A stretch of DNA of 64,000 bases from assembly GCF_030123245.1 (NCBI RefSeq), contig NZ_CP126101.1, positions 3,904,501 to 3,968,500 on the forward strand, read 5' to 3'. This DNA comes from Lysinibacillus pakistanensis (lineage in GTDB: Bacteria > Bacillota > Bacilli > Bacillales_A > Planococcaceae). A program made the translations under genes and the position numbers. This document shows, piece by piece, positions 9,562-18,107 of this stretch (positions are counted from its first letter, which is position 1; each line of letters starts with the position of its first letter). The notes below the pieces were generated by a model. The model was not told where the DNA came from. It searched no databases and saw only the letters and a list, made by a program, of their open reading frames with translations.

Positions 9562-10065
9562 TTATGCTAGTGCTTTGACAGCTTCAATCGCCGCTTCATA
9601 ATTTGGATGGTCTGTTGCCTCTGGTACATATTCCACATATGTCACTTTGTCATTAGCATCCACCACAAAAACTGCACGCGTTAGAAGACGTAATTCTTGG
9701 ATGTATACCCCATATGCTTCCCCAAATGAAAGGTCACGGTGATCTGAAACTGTTTGAACAGCATCAATCCCTGCAGCACCACACCAACGTTTTTGAGCAA
9801 ACGGAAGATCAACAGATACTGTATAAATTACAACATTGTCTCCTAAGTTTGCTGCTTCCTCGTTAAAACGACGTGTTTGGGCATCGCACACACCAGTATC
9901 TAATGATGGTACAACACTAAATAAACGAATTTTCCCCTCAGAATCTTTCAATGTAACAGGTGAAAGGTCGTTCGCTAATACTGTGAAATTTGGTGCTTGA
10001 TCTCCAACCTTTACTTCGTTACCAATAAGTGTTACTGGACCATTTTTAAATGTTACTTGTGCCAT
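9562..10065 (-). CDS. tpx: Thiol peroxidase Tpx
   Basis: Atypical 2-Cys peroxiredoxin that reduces peroxides using thioredoxin. The protein has 167 residues, the family norm. The peroxidatic Cys lies in [18 protein letters not shown] near residue 60, and the resolving Cys in [11 protein letters not shown] near residue 94. The start ATG follows TTAGGAGGCGTTTAT. It has its own terminator downstream and a terminator-like hairpin upstream separating it from yteJ, so it is probably monocistronic. Confidence 0.97.
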   Translation of the reverse strand: MAQVTFKNGPVTLIGNEVKVGDQAPNFTVLANDLSPVTLKDSEGKIRLFSVVPSLDTGVCDAQTRRFNEEAANLGDNVVIYTVSVDLPFAQKRWCGAAGIDAVQTVSDHRDLSFGEAYGVYIQELRLLTRAVFVVDANDKVTYVEYVPEATDHPNYEAAIEAVKALA

Positions 10066-10160
10066 ATAAACGCCTCCTAATCATCATATGTACATAATAT
10101 TACTAAATGAAGGGAATTGTTTGCAACTAAGACAACTCCGTAATTCAATTTCAGGTACCA

Positions 10161-10197
10161 CAAAAATGAGCTGCCCCATTTACTTGAGACAGCTCAA
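10161..10197 (-). terminator. Terminator after the sppA-yteJ operon
   Basis: On the minus strand GAGCTG pairs with CAGCTC across a loop of about 16 bases, with additional partial pairing, followed by ATTTTTG. It lies just after the yteJ stop. Confidence 0.6.
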
Positions 10198-10201
10198 ATT
10201 A

Positions 10202-10825
10202 CTATTCCCCTTTTTTTTCTTCAAGAATGTCTAGGTCTTTTTCTATGAGGGGTTCAGTTGTAAGACTATCCTCTTTGATTGGTAATGGAGGTTGTGTTAA
10301 TTCCTTTTCAATAAACGTATTTTCATGAACAACAGTTGTATCCGCAAAGAAATCATGTAAACCTTTATTGTCAGGTAAAATAACGACAAGAATATATAGT
10401 GGCATAAAAATATTACAAATTATTCGCCCAATCCAATCACGAAATATCACATCAGACCAAGTAAGTTTATCATGCTTTAGTGAAACCACACGTAATCCAA
10501 ATACCATTTTCCCTAATGTTTGCCCAAAAAACTTTGTCATCAGAACGAAATAACTATAATACAGGATAGCAGTAATTATTGAAATGGGTGCATACCATAC
10601 TGTTTCAGATAATGACCAATCCATTACATAAAAAATAGGGTTAATGAAAATGCCTCCAACTGCTGTAATAATAAATCCATCTAATAAAAATGCCCAAAAA
10701 CGGATCCAAAATCCTGCTGTTTTTTTAGCGTAGTTTTTATTCATGATCGTTTTTTCGGATTGATCAATTAGTAGCTTATTACTGAGAGAGGATGAACCTT
10801 GCATAACAATTTCATGGTTTGTCAT
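10202..10825 (-). CDS. yteJ: RDD family membrane protein (YteJ-like)
   Basis: A 207-residue membrane protein of unknown function. The RDD domain spans about residues 33-170, with transmembrane stretches near 40-65, 80-100 and 140-160; FWAFLLDGFIITAVGG carries the conserved Asp of the RDD name. The N-terminal 30 residues and the C-terminal 40 are hydrophilic. GGGGGAG precedes the ATG. It follows sppA by 11 bases and is almost certainly cotranscribed. In B. subtilis YteJ, the SppA partner, inhibits SppA; that link is from general knowledge and not visible in sequence. Confidence 0.88.
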   Translation of the reverse strand: MTNHEIVMQGSSSLSNKLLIDQSEKTIMNKNYAKKTAGFWIRFWAFLLDGFIITAVGGIFINPIFYVMDWSLSETVWYAPISIITAILYYSYFVLMTKFFGQTLGKMVFGLRVVSLKHDKLTWSDVIFRDWIGRIICNIFMPLYILVVILPDNKGLHDFFADTTVVHENTFIEKELTQPPLPIKEDSLTTEPLIEKDLDILEEKKGE

Positions 10826-10836
10826 TGTGCTCCCCC

Positions 10837-11850
10837 TTAGTATTCGCCGTATAAGTACATCATTTTCGGTGCTTTATAATCTGTCATGATTTTCATCAGC
10901 ATTTTTTCCTCAGTAGATGGACCAAAGACAGATCCAATCTTCATGCCAACATATGACTGCCAGCCACCCATTTCATATGAATACTCAAATAATTCAGCAT
11001 CTTGTAAATCAAAATCTTCGCGTAATGCAGTAATCGTAGCTTCCTGATCACCAATTTCATCAATTAAGCCGGATTCAAGTGCCTTTGTACCACTTAGTAT
11101 TCGACCATCAGCAACTTTTTTAACTTCTGCTTCAGACATGTTACGCCCTTTTTCAACAATATCAACGAATTCCTCATATGATTCATTAATCATGTCCTGC
11201 ATCATGGCACGCTCTTCTGCTGTTACTTCACGCATAGGACTTAGCATGTCCTTATGCTCACCAGATTTAAACGTCTCATACTTAATACCAACTTTTTCTG
11301 CCAAAGCCTGATAATTAATTGATTGCATAATGACACCTATTGAACCTGTTATTGTATCACGTTGTGCAAATATTTTATCGGCTGGTGCTGAAATATAGTA
11401 ACCTCCTGATGCAGCCATTGAATCCATAGAAACATAAATTGGTATTTCTCGCTCTTCTTTAATTTTTAAAAGTCTTTTATAAATTTCTGCAGATTCTTTA
11501 ACACCACCACCTGGTGAATTAACACTTAAAACAATACCTTGTATCGAATCATCATTTAAAATATTATCTAATTGCCCTAAAAAGAATTGATGATCATATG
11601 CTACTGGTTGCCATAACGAACTTGAGCCAATATCTTGTATTGCTCCATCAATTTTTAAATAGGCTATCCGCTTATCCATATTACCATTTTCGATAACTGT
11701 CTCCATAACTGACAAATTATCACCAGCCATTAAGCTGTCAAAATTACCAAATAAATCTGATTTAAAAATTGCAAATACGGTGTTGATACCTAAAGAAAAT
11801 ACAAGTAATACACCTGCAATAATTAAAGCAGTCCACCTTTTTACATTCAT
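10837..11850 (-). CDS. sppA: Signal peptide peptidase SppA
   Basis: A 337-residue membrane serine peptidase of family S49 (Ser/Lys dyad) that degrades leftover signal peptides. The N-terminus has one transmembrane anchor (about 8-28). The nucleophile region is DSMAASGGYYISAP near residue 147, and the general-base Lys lies in ETFKSGEHKDMLSP near residue 198; the SVNSPGGGV motif near 110 shapes the site. The short form is that of Gram-positive bacteria. GAGGAGG precedes the ATG. It heads a two-gene operon with yteJ. Confidence 0.96.
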   Translation of the reverse strand: MNVKRWTALIIAGVLLVFSLGINTVFAIFKSDLFGNFDSLMAGDNLSVMETVIENGNMDKRIAYLKIDGAIQDIGSSSLWQPVAYDHQFFLGQLDNILNDDSIQGIVLSVNSPGGGVKESAEIYKRLLKIKEEREIPIYVSMDSMAASGGYYISAPADKIFAQRDTITGSIGVIMQSINYQALAEKVGIKYETFKSGEHKDMLSPMREVTAEERAMMQDMINESYEEFVDIVEKGRNMSEAEVKKVADGRILSGTKALESGLIDEIGDQEATITALREDFDLQDAELFEYSYEMGGWQSYVGMKIGSVFGPSTEEKMLMKIMTDYKAPKMMYLYGEY

Positions 11851-11952
11851 GTCTTTCCGCCTCCTCTACACGTTATACGAATAACTTTCCAATATGTTTC
11901 ATTTTTTTTGCAATACTATTTAAAAGTTTGCTAATTAATATTACCGAATATC

Positions 11953-11996
11953 ATAAAAAAATCAAAGCTCAGTAAAAATTCATGAACTTTGATTTT
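11953..11996 (-). terminator. Terminator after the acyl-CoA ligase gene
   Basis: AATCAAAG and CTTTGATT flank a long loop, followed by a T-run when read on the minus strand. It lies about 60 bases past the stop of the ligase gene. Confidence 0.7.
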
Positions 11997-12058
11997 CGAC
12001 ATTATTTCCTAGGAAATTATTTGTGAATTATTTTTTTCGACAAAAAGTAAATCTGTAA

Positions 12059-13645
12059 CTATTTAATATTACATTTATTTTTCTCTTGTTGACGCAATTC
12101 AATACGACGGATTTTGCCTGAAGAAGTCTTTGGCAATTCAGTTACAAATTCAATGGCACGAGGATATTTATATGGTGCTGTTAAAGCTTTTACATGATTT
12201 TGAAGTTGTTTAATAAGATTATCATTTCCTATTTCTCCATCAATAAGTACCACAAATGCCTTTACAATATTTCCTCGAACCTCATCTGGACTTGCTACAA
12301 CTGCCGCTTCTTTTACTGCAACATGTTTGATGAGAGCGTCTTCTACTTCAAAGGGTCCTATTGTATAGCCAGATGAAATAATAACATCATCTCCTCGCCC
12401 CTCAAACCAAAAATAACCATCTACATCTTTATATGCTCGATCACCAGTGATATACCAATCTCCTCTAAATTGTAAGCTAGTACGCTCAGGGTCATGTAAA
12501 TATTTTTTAAATAACGCAGGCGTTTCACGATGAACGGCAATATCACCTACTTCTCCAACTGAAACAGGATTTCCAAAATCATCTATAATATCAACTGTAT
12601 TTCCTGAAGTTGGTTTTCCCATTGAGCCAATTCTAGCCTCCATACCTACCATTGTTCCAACCAGTAATGTATTTTCAGTTTGCCCATAGCCATCTCTTAC
12701 CTGTAAACCGAAAGTATCCACAAACACTTTTATTACATCGCTATTTAGAGGCTCTCCTGCTGAGACAGCTTCACGAACACTTTCTAAATTAAAATCTTGT
12801 AAATTTTCTAATGCAGCCATAAATCGATATTCAGTTGGTGTACAGCACAAGATATTAATATTGAATTTCTCAAGAAGTGTGAGATATGTTGCTGCATTAA
12901 ATTTACCCTTGTACACAAATGCGGTTGCACCACTTCCCAATGTAGCAAGGAATGGACTCCAAATCCATTTTTGCCAACCTGGAGCTGCTGTAGCCCAAAC
13001 AATGTCATCTTCCTGTACGCCTAACCAATTTGGAGCTGTTGCTCGTAAATGTGCATATCCCCAGCTATGTGTATGTACGGCTGCCTTAGGATTGCCTGTT
13101 GTACCACTTGTATAAGCTAAAAATGCCTTGTCTGAACTTTTCGTTGGAGTTGAACTTATGTAGTCTGTTGGTTGTTCTTGCATTTTTTGAAGTAATGACT
13201 GCCAAGGTTCATGAGCAGTACCTATTACGAATTGCTGCAAGCCCTGTAAGTTTTTCACGTTATCGAATTGCTCAATATATGGCTCATAAGCAACAATGCC
13301 CTTTGCATTAGCGTGGTTTATACGATATTCTATATCCTTTGCTCTTAGCATTTCTGAACTAGGAATAATTGTTATACCGGCTTTTAGAGCGGCAATATAG
13401 ACAATATAGGCTTCTACTGATCTAGGCACCATCACGATAAGTACATCACCTTTTGTTAAACCTTGTTTTGTAAAAACATGTGCTGCCTGATTTGCCTTTG
13501 CAAGTAAATGTGCGTATGTAATAAATTGAACATCATCATTTTCATCATAAATAATGAGCGCATTCTTGTTTGCATCCTGTGCATATTTTTCAATTTCCTC
13601 TGTAATATTGTACCATTCAGGTGCAATTAAATCCTGTCTTTTCAT
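12059..13645 (-). CDS. ytcI: AMP-forming acyl-CoA synthetase (YtcI-like)
   Basis: A 528-residue ANL-superfamily adenylating enzyme that should activate a short or medium carboxylate with ATP and CoA. The P-loop-like motif AYTSGTTGNPKA lies near residue 183, the A5 motif DGYGQTEN near 320, the hinge region EGRGDDVIISSGYTIGPFE near 415, and the catalytic A10 lysine is in KTSSGKIRR near 515. The ATG at 13645 is used because AAGGGAGG sits 8 bases upstream; the longer frame has no ribosome binding site. The substrate cannot be read from sequence; acetate is less likely because a separate acsA lies at 55.2 kb. YtcI in B. subtilis occupies the same position near sppA. Confidence 0.87.
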   Translation of the reverse strand: MKRQDLIAPEWYNITEEIEKYAQDANKNALIIYDENDDVQFITYAHLLAKANQAAHVFTKQGLTKGDVLIVMVPRSVEAYIVYIAALKAGITIIPSSEMLRAKDIEYRINHANAKGIVAYEPYIEQFDNVKNLQGLQQFVIGTAHEPWQSLLQKMQEQPTDYISSTPTKSSDKAFLAYTSGTTGNPKAAVHTHSWGYAHLRATAPNWLGVQEDDIVWATAAPGWQKWIWSPFLATLGSGATAFVYKGKFNAATYLTLLEKFNINILCCTPTEYRFMAALENLQDFNLESVREAVSAGEPLNSDVIKVFVDTFGLQVRDGYGQTENTLLVGTMVGMEARIGSMGKPTSGNTVDIIDDFGNPVSVGEVGDIAVHRETPALFKKYLHDPERTSLQFRGDWYITGDRAYKDVDGYFWFEGRGDDVIISSGYTIGPFEVEDALIKHVAVKEAAVVASPDEVRGNIVKAFVVLIDGEIGNDNLIKQLQNHVKALTAPYKYPRAIEFVTELPKTSSGKIRRIELRQQEKNKCNIK

Positions 13646-13897
13646 GGCAAATGCCTCCCTTATGCTATGACTCATTATAAAACTCCATTTTTATTATTTT
13701 CAATGGTTCGCACTCTATTTTAGAAAAGTCATGACAACTATCATACTTTGCTATATGGCATCGGTCACGTTCATCAATCATTTCGCCTTGGTGTAATTGT
13801 AGCTGTTGCTACAGAAGTACATTTGCTGAATGAAGATAAAAACTATCTATTGAACAGGAAAGAAAAGTATGGTACATTTTGGTCAACTAAAAGCATG
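13646..13897. other. Intergenic region before the TPP riboswitch
   Basis: About 250 bases with no supported gene. An open plus-strand frame of about 65 codons without any start codon runs from about 13724 into the riboswitch. A short piece (CGCCTTGGTGTAATTG, about 13783-13798) resembles the left end of the dispersed intergenic repeat described elsewhere. Confidence 0.35.
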
Positions 13898-13983
13898 ATT
13901 GCAGGGGGACTCATTTGGAGTTGAGAAGGTAAAACCTGACCCTTTGAACCTGTTAGTTAACACTGACGTAGGGAGCAATTCAC
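13898..13983 (+). promoter_or_regulatory. TPP riboswitch (THI element)
   Basis: The conserved blocks of the thiamine pyrophosphate aptamer occur in order: GGGGG, then GTTGAGAAGG (usual form GCTGAGA), GACCCTTTGAACCTG, GTTAACAC and TGACGTAGGGAG. It is directly followed by a strong terminator and the thiMDE operon, so TPP binding should stop transcription of salvage genes. The GTTGAGA variation at the second block is a minor departure from the common GCTGAGA. Confidence 0.95.
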
Positions 13984-13998
13984 ATCTATTCACTGATG

Positions 13999-14045
13999 AA
14001 AGGCTCTTTTGCGTGTATTTTTTGCACAAAAAAGAGCCTTTTTTG
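13999..14045 (+). terminator. Riboswitch-controlled terminator upstream of thiM
   Basis: AAGGCTCTTTT pairs with AAAAGAGCCTT, followed by TTTTT. It lies between the TPP aptamer and the thiM ribosome binding site and is the likely expression platform. Confidence 0.9.
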
Positions 14046-14080
14046 CACGCTTACGTCCATCCAACAAAGGAGGACTTAAA

Positions 14081-14836
14081 ATGATTTTGCAAACTATCCG
14101 TAAAAAAAGCCCACTAATTCATTGCATTACAAATTATGTAGTGGCAAATTTTCAAGCAAACGGTCTATTAGCAATTGGTGCCTCACCAGTTATGGCTGAT
14201 GGCAATGACGAGGTCGAGGAAATGGTTGCAATTGCCTCAAGCTTATTGATAAATATTGGTACCCTTAATGACAAAACGAAAGAATCCATGATACTTGCAG
14301 GAAAAAAAGCCAATGCACTTGGCATACCTGTAGTTTTAGATCCAGTTGGCGCTGGAGCCACTACCTACCGAAAACAAACTGTAAAACAACTGTTAGAAGA
14401 GATTGAATTTGCAGTAATTCGCTGCAATATTGGAGAGCTTGCCGCAATTGCCAACATAAAATGGCAGCAAAAAGGTGTAGACAGTGGAACAGGTTCCATT
14501 TCCTTAGAGGATGAAGCGAAGAGAATTGCTCAGTTGTATCATTGTATAGTGATTGTCACAGGTGAAAAAGATTTTATAACTGATGGAAATCACCAGCAAT
14601 GGATTACAGGTGGAAATCCTCATATGGCAGAGGTCACTGGTACTGGTTGCTTATTAAGTGCCATTTGTTGCGCTGCTTTTGTATCCGACAATCAGCCCTA
14701 TTACCAATTAGTAGATGTACTAAGATGTTATAAAAAAATTGCTGAACAAGCCGGTTCTACTACACAATACATCGGTGATTTTCAAATTGCTATATTGAAT
14801 GAACTATATCGTCTTTCAAAGGACGGTGAACGATAA
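14081..14836 (+). CDS. thiM: Hydroxyethylthiazole kinase ThiM
   Basis: Phosphorylates 4-methyl-5-(2-hydroxyethyl)thiazole with ATP for thiamine salvage. 251 residues; ribokinase-like fold. NYVVANFQANGLLAIGASP near residue 17 forms the substrate site, LDPVGAGATTYR near residue 85 is the family signature, and VTGTGCLLSA near 187 holds the catalytic Cys and anion hole. The ATG at 14081 follows AAAGGAGGACTTAAA; the longer frame upstream starts inside the terminator. First gene of thiM-thiD-thiE, overlapping thiD by one base. Confidence 0.96.
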   Translation: MILQTIRKKSPLIHCITNYVVANFQANGLLAIGASPVMADGNDEVEEMVAIASSLLINIGTLNDKTKESMILAGKKANALGIPVVLDPVGAGATTYRKQTVKQLLEEIEFAVIRCNIGELAAIANIKWQQKGVDSGTGSISLEDEAKRIAQLYHCIVIVTGEKDFITDGNHQQWITGGNPHMAEVTGTGCLLSAICCAAFVSDNQPYYQLVDVLRCYKKIAEQAGSTTQYIGDFQIAILNELYRLSKDGER

Positions 14837-15660
14837 TGCAGGTTGTTACGACAATTGCTGGATCTGATAGTGGCGGTGGTGCTGGTATACAGGCTGATTT
14901 AAAAACCTTTCAGGAATTAAAGGTGTTTGGAACTTCTGTCATTACAGCTTTGACCGCTCAAAATACACTTGGTGTATCAGGGGTAATGCCCATTGAGGCA
15001 AGCTTTGTTGAGCAACAACTACAGGCACTATTGGAGGATTTTTCAATTAGTGCGGTGAAAACAGGCATGCTATTTTCCTCAGCCATTATTCAAACTGTTG
15101 CACAAATGACGGCTAATACAAAAGTCCCGCTTATTGTAGATCCTGTGATGATTGCAAAGGGCGGAGAAAGCTTATTGCAACAAGATGCCATCGATGCCAT
15201 CATTAATCATCTACTGCCAGTGGCAACCATTGTGACTCCGAATATCCCGGAGGCCGAAACGCTTACTGGCAAAGAAATTAACACTTTAGCTGATATAAAA
15301 GAAGTAGCCAAGCTCTTGTTACAAACTGGAGTACAATGTGTCATTATAAAAGGAGGGCATTTAGCAGATAAGAATTTTGCCATTGATTATATATTTTTTA
15401 AAAATGGACAGTCTTTTTCTATGCAAACTCCTCGTATTGCGTCAAAAAATACACATGGTACTGGCTGTACGTTTTCAGCAGCCATAACTGCTTTTTTGGG
15501 CAGCGGTCTTCCTATAAAAGAAGCAATTATCGAAGCAAAAAAATTTATTCAATTAGCAATAACGTATGATTTAGCTCTAGGTAATGGGCATGGGCCGACA
15601 AATCATTTTGCCTATCAAAACTATAAGGAGACCTGTGAGGTGATTATTCATGAATCGTAA
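14836..15660 (+). CDS. thiD: Hydroxymethylpyrimidine/phosphomethylpyrimidine kinase ThiD
   Basis: Phosphorylates HMP and HMP-phosphate to HMP-PP, the pyrimidine half of thiamine. 274 residues, typical length. The N-terminus TIAGSDSGGGAGIQADLKTF is diagnostic, and the catalytic loop NTHGTGCTFSAAIT lies near residue 210. It overlaps thiM by one base (TAATG), a sign of translational coupling, and thiE by 11 bases at its end. Regulated with the operon through the TPP riboswitch. PdxK-type pyridoxal kinase activity is possible for this fold but the context favours thiamine. Confidence 0.96.
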   Translation: MQVVTTIAGSDSGGGAGIQADLKTFQELKVFGTSVITALTAQNTLGVSGVMPIEASFVEQQLQALLEDFSISAVKTGMLFSSAIIQTVAQMTANTKVPLIVDPVMIAKGGESLLQQDAIDAIINHLLPVATIVTPNIPEAETLTGKEINTLADIKEVAKLLLQTGVQCVIIKGGHLADKNFAIDYIFFKNGQSFSMQTPRIASKNTHGTGCTFSAAITAFLGSGLPIKEAIIEAKKFIQLAITYDLALGNGHGPTNHFAYQNYKETCEVIIHES

Positions 15661-16282
15661 GGATTTACAGCTATATTTTATAATGGGCACAGGTAATGTT
15701 GTCCATCAGAAGCCAATACAAGTTCTTGAAAAAGCTTTACAGCATGGGATCACCATGTTTCAGCTTCGAGAAAAGGGACCTTGTGCATTAACAGGACAAG
15801 AATATGAAAATTTTGCTCGTCATTGTCAAAAGCTTTGTCAGCAGTATAATGTGCCGTTTATTATCAACGATGATGTAGAGCTTGCAGTAAAACTTAACGC
15901 AGATGGAATCCATATTGGTCAGGAGGATTTCCCTGTATCTAAAATTCGTAAAAAAATTGGAAAGATGATACTAGGTGTTTCAGTTCATTCTCATGCTGAA
16001 TTAGAAACTGCTCTACAATATGGAGCAGATTATGTAGGAATTGGTCCCATTTTTGCAACCACTTCTAAAAGCGATGCGAAAACGCCAAGTGGAACGAAAT
16101 TCTTGCAGGGCCTCCGCATTGAAAATCCGGAGCTTCCCATTGTTGCAATTGGAGGCATAAATTGTTCAAATGGACAATCAGTTATTGATGCTGGTGCGGA
16201 TGGTATCGCTGTTATTTCTGCTATTTGTGATAGTGAGGATATTTCCCAGACAATAGCAACGTTTAAATCATTTTTTATTTAG
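15650..16282 (+). CDS. thiE: Thiamine-phosphate synthase ThiE
   Basis: Joins HMP-PP and thiazole phosphate into thiamine monophosphate. 210 residues forming a TIM barrel. Motifs: FQLREKG near residue 38, FIINDDVELAVKLNADGIHI near 73, VGIGPIFATTSKSDA near 138, and VAIGGIN near 172. Its start lies inside the 3' end of thiD, preceded by GAGGTGATTATTC. It completes a salvage set (M, D, E); no thiC, thiG or thiO gene is in the window, so de novo synthesis, if present, is encoded elsewhere. A terminator follows. Confidence 0.96.
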   Translation: MNRKDLQLYFIMGTGNVVHQKPIQVLEKALQHGITMFQLREKGPCALTGQEYENFARHCQKLCQQYNVPFIINDDVELAVKLNADGIHIGQEDFPVSKIRKKIGKMILGVSVHSHAELETALQYGADYVGIGPIFATTSKSDAKTPSGTKFLQGLRIENPELPIVAIGGINCSNGQSVIDAGADGIAVISAICDSEDISQTIATFKSFFI

Positions 16283-16309
16283 GATAATTAAACTAAATGT
16301 AAGCAAACT

Positions 16310-16340
16310 AAAACCAGTGCCTTTTACGGTCACTGGTTTT
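16310..16340. terminator. Bidirectional terminator between thiE and the SASP gene
   Basis: AAAACCAGTG / CACTGGTTTT perfect inverted repeat with an 11-base loop, between convergent genes. Confidence 0.88.
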
Positions 16341-16366
16341 AAGCTTAATAATTACTTATTCAGCAA

Positions 16367-16585
16367 TTATTGATTGTTGTTTGGCATACCTTTTAATTGA
16401 GATTCTGCCATTTGTACAAGACGTTTAGTGATTTCACCACCAACGGAACCGTTAGCACGAGCTGAAGCGTCAGCTCCTAATTGAACACCAAATTCTTGTG
16501 CAATTTCGTATTTCATTTGATCAAGTGCTTGTTGTACACCAGGTACTGCAAGCTGGTTTGAACTGCGGTTGTTGTTTGAAGCCAT
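16367..16585 (-). CDS. sspA: Small acid-soluble spore protein, alpha/beta type
   Basis: A 72-residue DNA-binding protein that coats and protects spore DNA and is degraded at germination. Both family signatures are readable: the germination protease site region [18 protein letters not shown] and the C-terminal [16 protein letters not shown]. The ATG at 16585 follows AAGGAGGTGAGAAAC; a longer frame of three more codons has no support. The symbol is given by position, since in B. subtilis sspA lies next to thiI; the proteins of this family are nearly interchangeable. A sigma-G-like promoter lies upstream, which fits forespore expression. Confidence 0.95.
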   Translation of the reverse strand: MASNNNRSSNQLAVPGVQQALDQMKYEIAQEFGVQLGADASARANGSVGGEITKRLVQMAESQLKGMPNNNQ

Positions 16586-16607
16586 GTTTCTCACCTCCTT
16601 GTGAATA

Positions 16608-16637
16608 TAGAATGTGCGATATTAGATTTTTAATACA
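16608..16637 (-). promoter_or_regulatory. Putative sigma-G promoter of the SASP gene
   Basis: On the minus strand TGTATTA, 16 bases, then CATTCTA, about 20 bases before the start codon. This fits the forespore sigma-G pattern (TGnATAA / CATAnTA) with a plausible spacing. Confidence 0.55.
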
Positions 16638-16682
16638 AAATTTTTAGAGGTAAATTGTACCTCCACAGGAAATAGGGGAAAT

Positions 16683-16721
16683 TAAAAAAAGCCGCCTCAA
16701 ATTTAGCTTTTGAGACGACTT
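16683..16721 (-). terminator. Terminator after thiI
   Basis: On the minus strand AAGTCGTCTCAAA pairs (with two G-U pairs) with TTTGAGGCGGCTT, followed by a run of T. It ends the desulfurase-thiI transcript before the SASP promoter. Confidence 0.85.
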
Positions 16722-16747
16722 ACATTTAATTTATATCAAGTTTAATT

Positions 16748-16830
16748 ATGACCAGATTTTTTTCAAGCTCATTCAACTAACTCTTCTTCAAAATCTAGGA
16801 CATCTACCAAGGATTTATTCTGATTTAGCG
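16748..16830 (+). repeat. Degenerate copy of the dispersed intergenic repeat
   Basis: Contains the blocks ACCAGATTTTTTTCAAGCTC and CTTCAAAATCTAGGACATCT in the same order and spacing as copies at 19.4 and 22.0 kb. It lies in the gap between thiI and the SASP gene, next to the thiI terminator, and does not look coding. Confidence 0.55.
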
Positions 16831-16898
16831 GATATACAAACACCCCACTATTTATAGGGATAGAAGTTTTTTGCTGAATCAATATAAATTTCTTCTCG

Positions 16899-18107
16899 TT
16901 ATAAAAGATCTGCAAATTTATCGGTTTCTTGTTCTTTTTTCGGGAAAATATAGACTTCTCGATTTTTCACAGCTCGTTCAATTAATTCGTCAAAATCCGA
17001 GAAGCTTTCGTAATGCTCAACCTTCTCAAGTTTTGGTTTTGTTTTTGGACTTGCAGGTGTAAAAATGGTGCAGCAATCTTCAAATGGCTGGATAGATGTT
17101 TCGTATGTGCCAATTTTCTCAGCAATATTGATAATTTCTAATTTATCAGTTGAGATTAAGGGACGTAAAATCGGTGTATTGGTTACAGCATTTATTGCAG
17201 TAAGACTTTCAAGTGTTTGACTTGCCACTTGTCCAAGGCTTTCACCTGTTACAATTGCTAGTGCATCTATATCCTCCCGTACCTTATCAGCAACTTTTAA
17301 CATCATGCGGCGAGTTGTTGTCATTGATACATTTGAAGGTACTTTTTCTTTAATCAGTACTTGTATTTCAGTAAAAGGAATGACATGTAAACGAATACTT
17401 GCGCCAAACTTCGTTAATTCATTTGCTAGTACCTTTACCTTTTCCAATGAATTTTGGCTTGTATATGGTGGACTAAAGAAATGAATCGCCTCTAAGCGCA
17501 CACCACGCTTCATCATTAAATAGCCAGCGACTGGACTGTCTATTCCACCAGAAAGCATTAACAGCGATTTCCCATTAGAACCTACTGGCATTCCACCTGC
17601 ACCTGGAATCACTTGTGCCATCATATAAGTTGCATCATGACGCACTTCTACACGAAGCTCAATATCAGGATTCTTTACCTTTACAGATAGATTTTTGTAA
17701 TTTGGTAAAACATAGCCGCCAATTTCACGTTGAATAGCATGAGATTCTAATGGAAAAGTTTTATCTGTGCGCTTCACCTCTACTTTAAAGGTAAGCTGCT
17801 CATTTTTAAATGTATCCATAATTGTAATGGCTAGCTTTTTCATAGCTTCAATATCTTTTTCACATGCTGCCACTGGGCTGAAAGATTGTATGCCAAAAAT
17901 TTTAGGTAATCCTTCTAATAAAACATTCATTTGAATTTCATTTTGTATAGCGATAAACATCCGATCACGCTCTGTACGAATGTGTAAATGTCCCAAATCT
18001 GCAAATGCATGACGAATATTTTCACGCAATCGGCGGATAAAATCCATCTTATTGCGTCCTTTTGTTGAAAGCTCGCCATAACGAATTAAAATTTCTTTCC
18101 AAATCAT
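16899..18107 (-). CDS. thiI: tRNA 4-thiouridine synthase ThiI
   Basis: Adenylates and thiolates U8 of tRNAs using persulfide sulfur from a cysteine desulfurase. 402 residues: N-terminal ferredoxin-like and THUMP domains (about 1-170), then the PP-loop ATPase with LLMLSGGIDSPVAGYLMMKR near residue 183. The short Gram-positive form lacks a rhodanese domain, so the thiazole role of E. coli ThiI does not apply. Start ATG at 18107 overlaps the desulfurase stop by four bases (ATGA), indicating translational coupling. In B. subtilis the paired NifZ supplies the sulfur. Confidence 0.96.
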   Translation of the reverse strand: MIWKEILIRYGELSTKGRNKMDFIRRLRENIRHAFADLGHLHIRTERDRMFIAIQNEIQMNVLLEGLPKIFGIQSFSPVAACEKDIEAMKKLAITIMDTFKNEQLTFKVEVKRTDKTFPLESHAIQREIGGYVLPNYKNLSVKVKNPDIELRVEVRHDATYMMAQVIPGAGGMPVGSNGKSLLMLSGGIDSPVAGYLMMKRGVRLEAIHFFSPPYTSQNSLEKVKVLANELTKFGASIRLHVIPFTEIQVLIKEKVPSNVSMTTTRRMMLKVADKVREDIDALAIVTGESLGQVASQTLESLTAINAVTNTPILRPLISTDKLEIINIAEKIGTYETSIQPFEDCCTIFTPASPKTKPKLEKVEHYESFSDFDELIERAVKNREVYIFPKKEQETDKFADLL

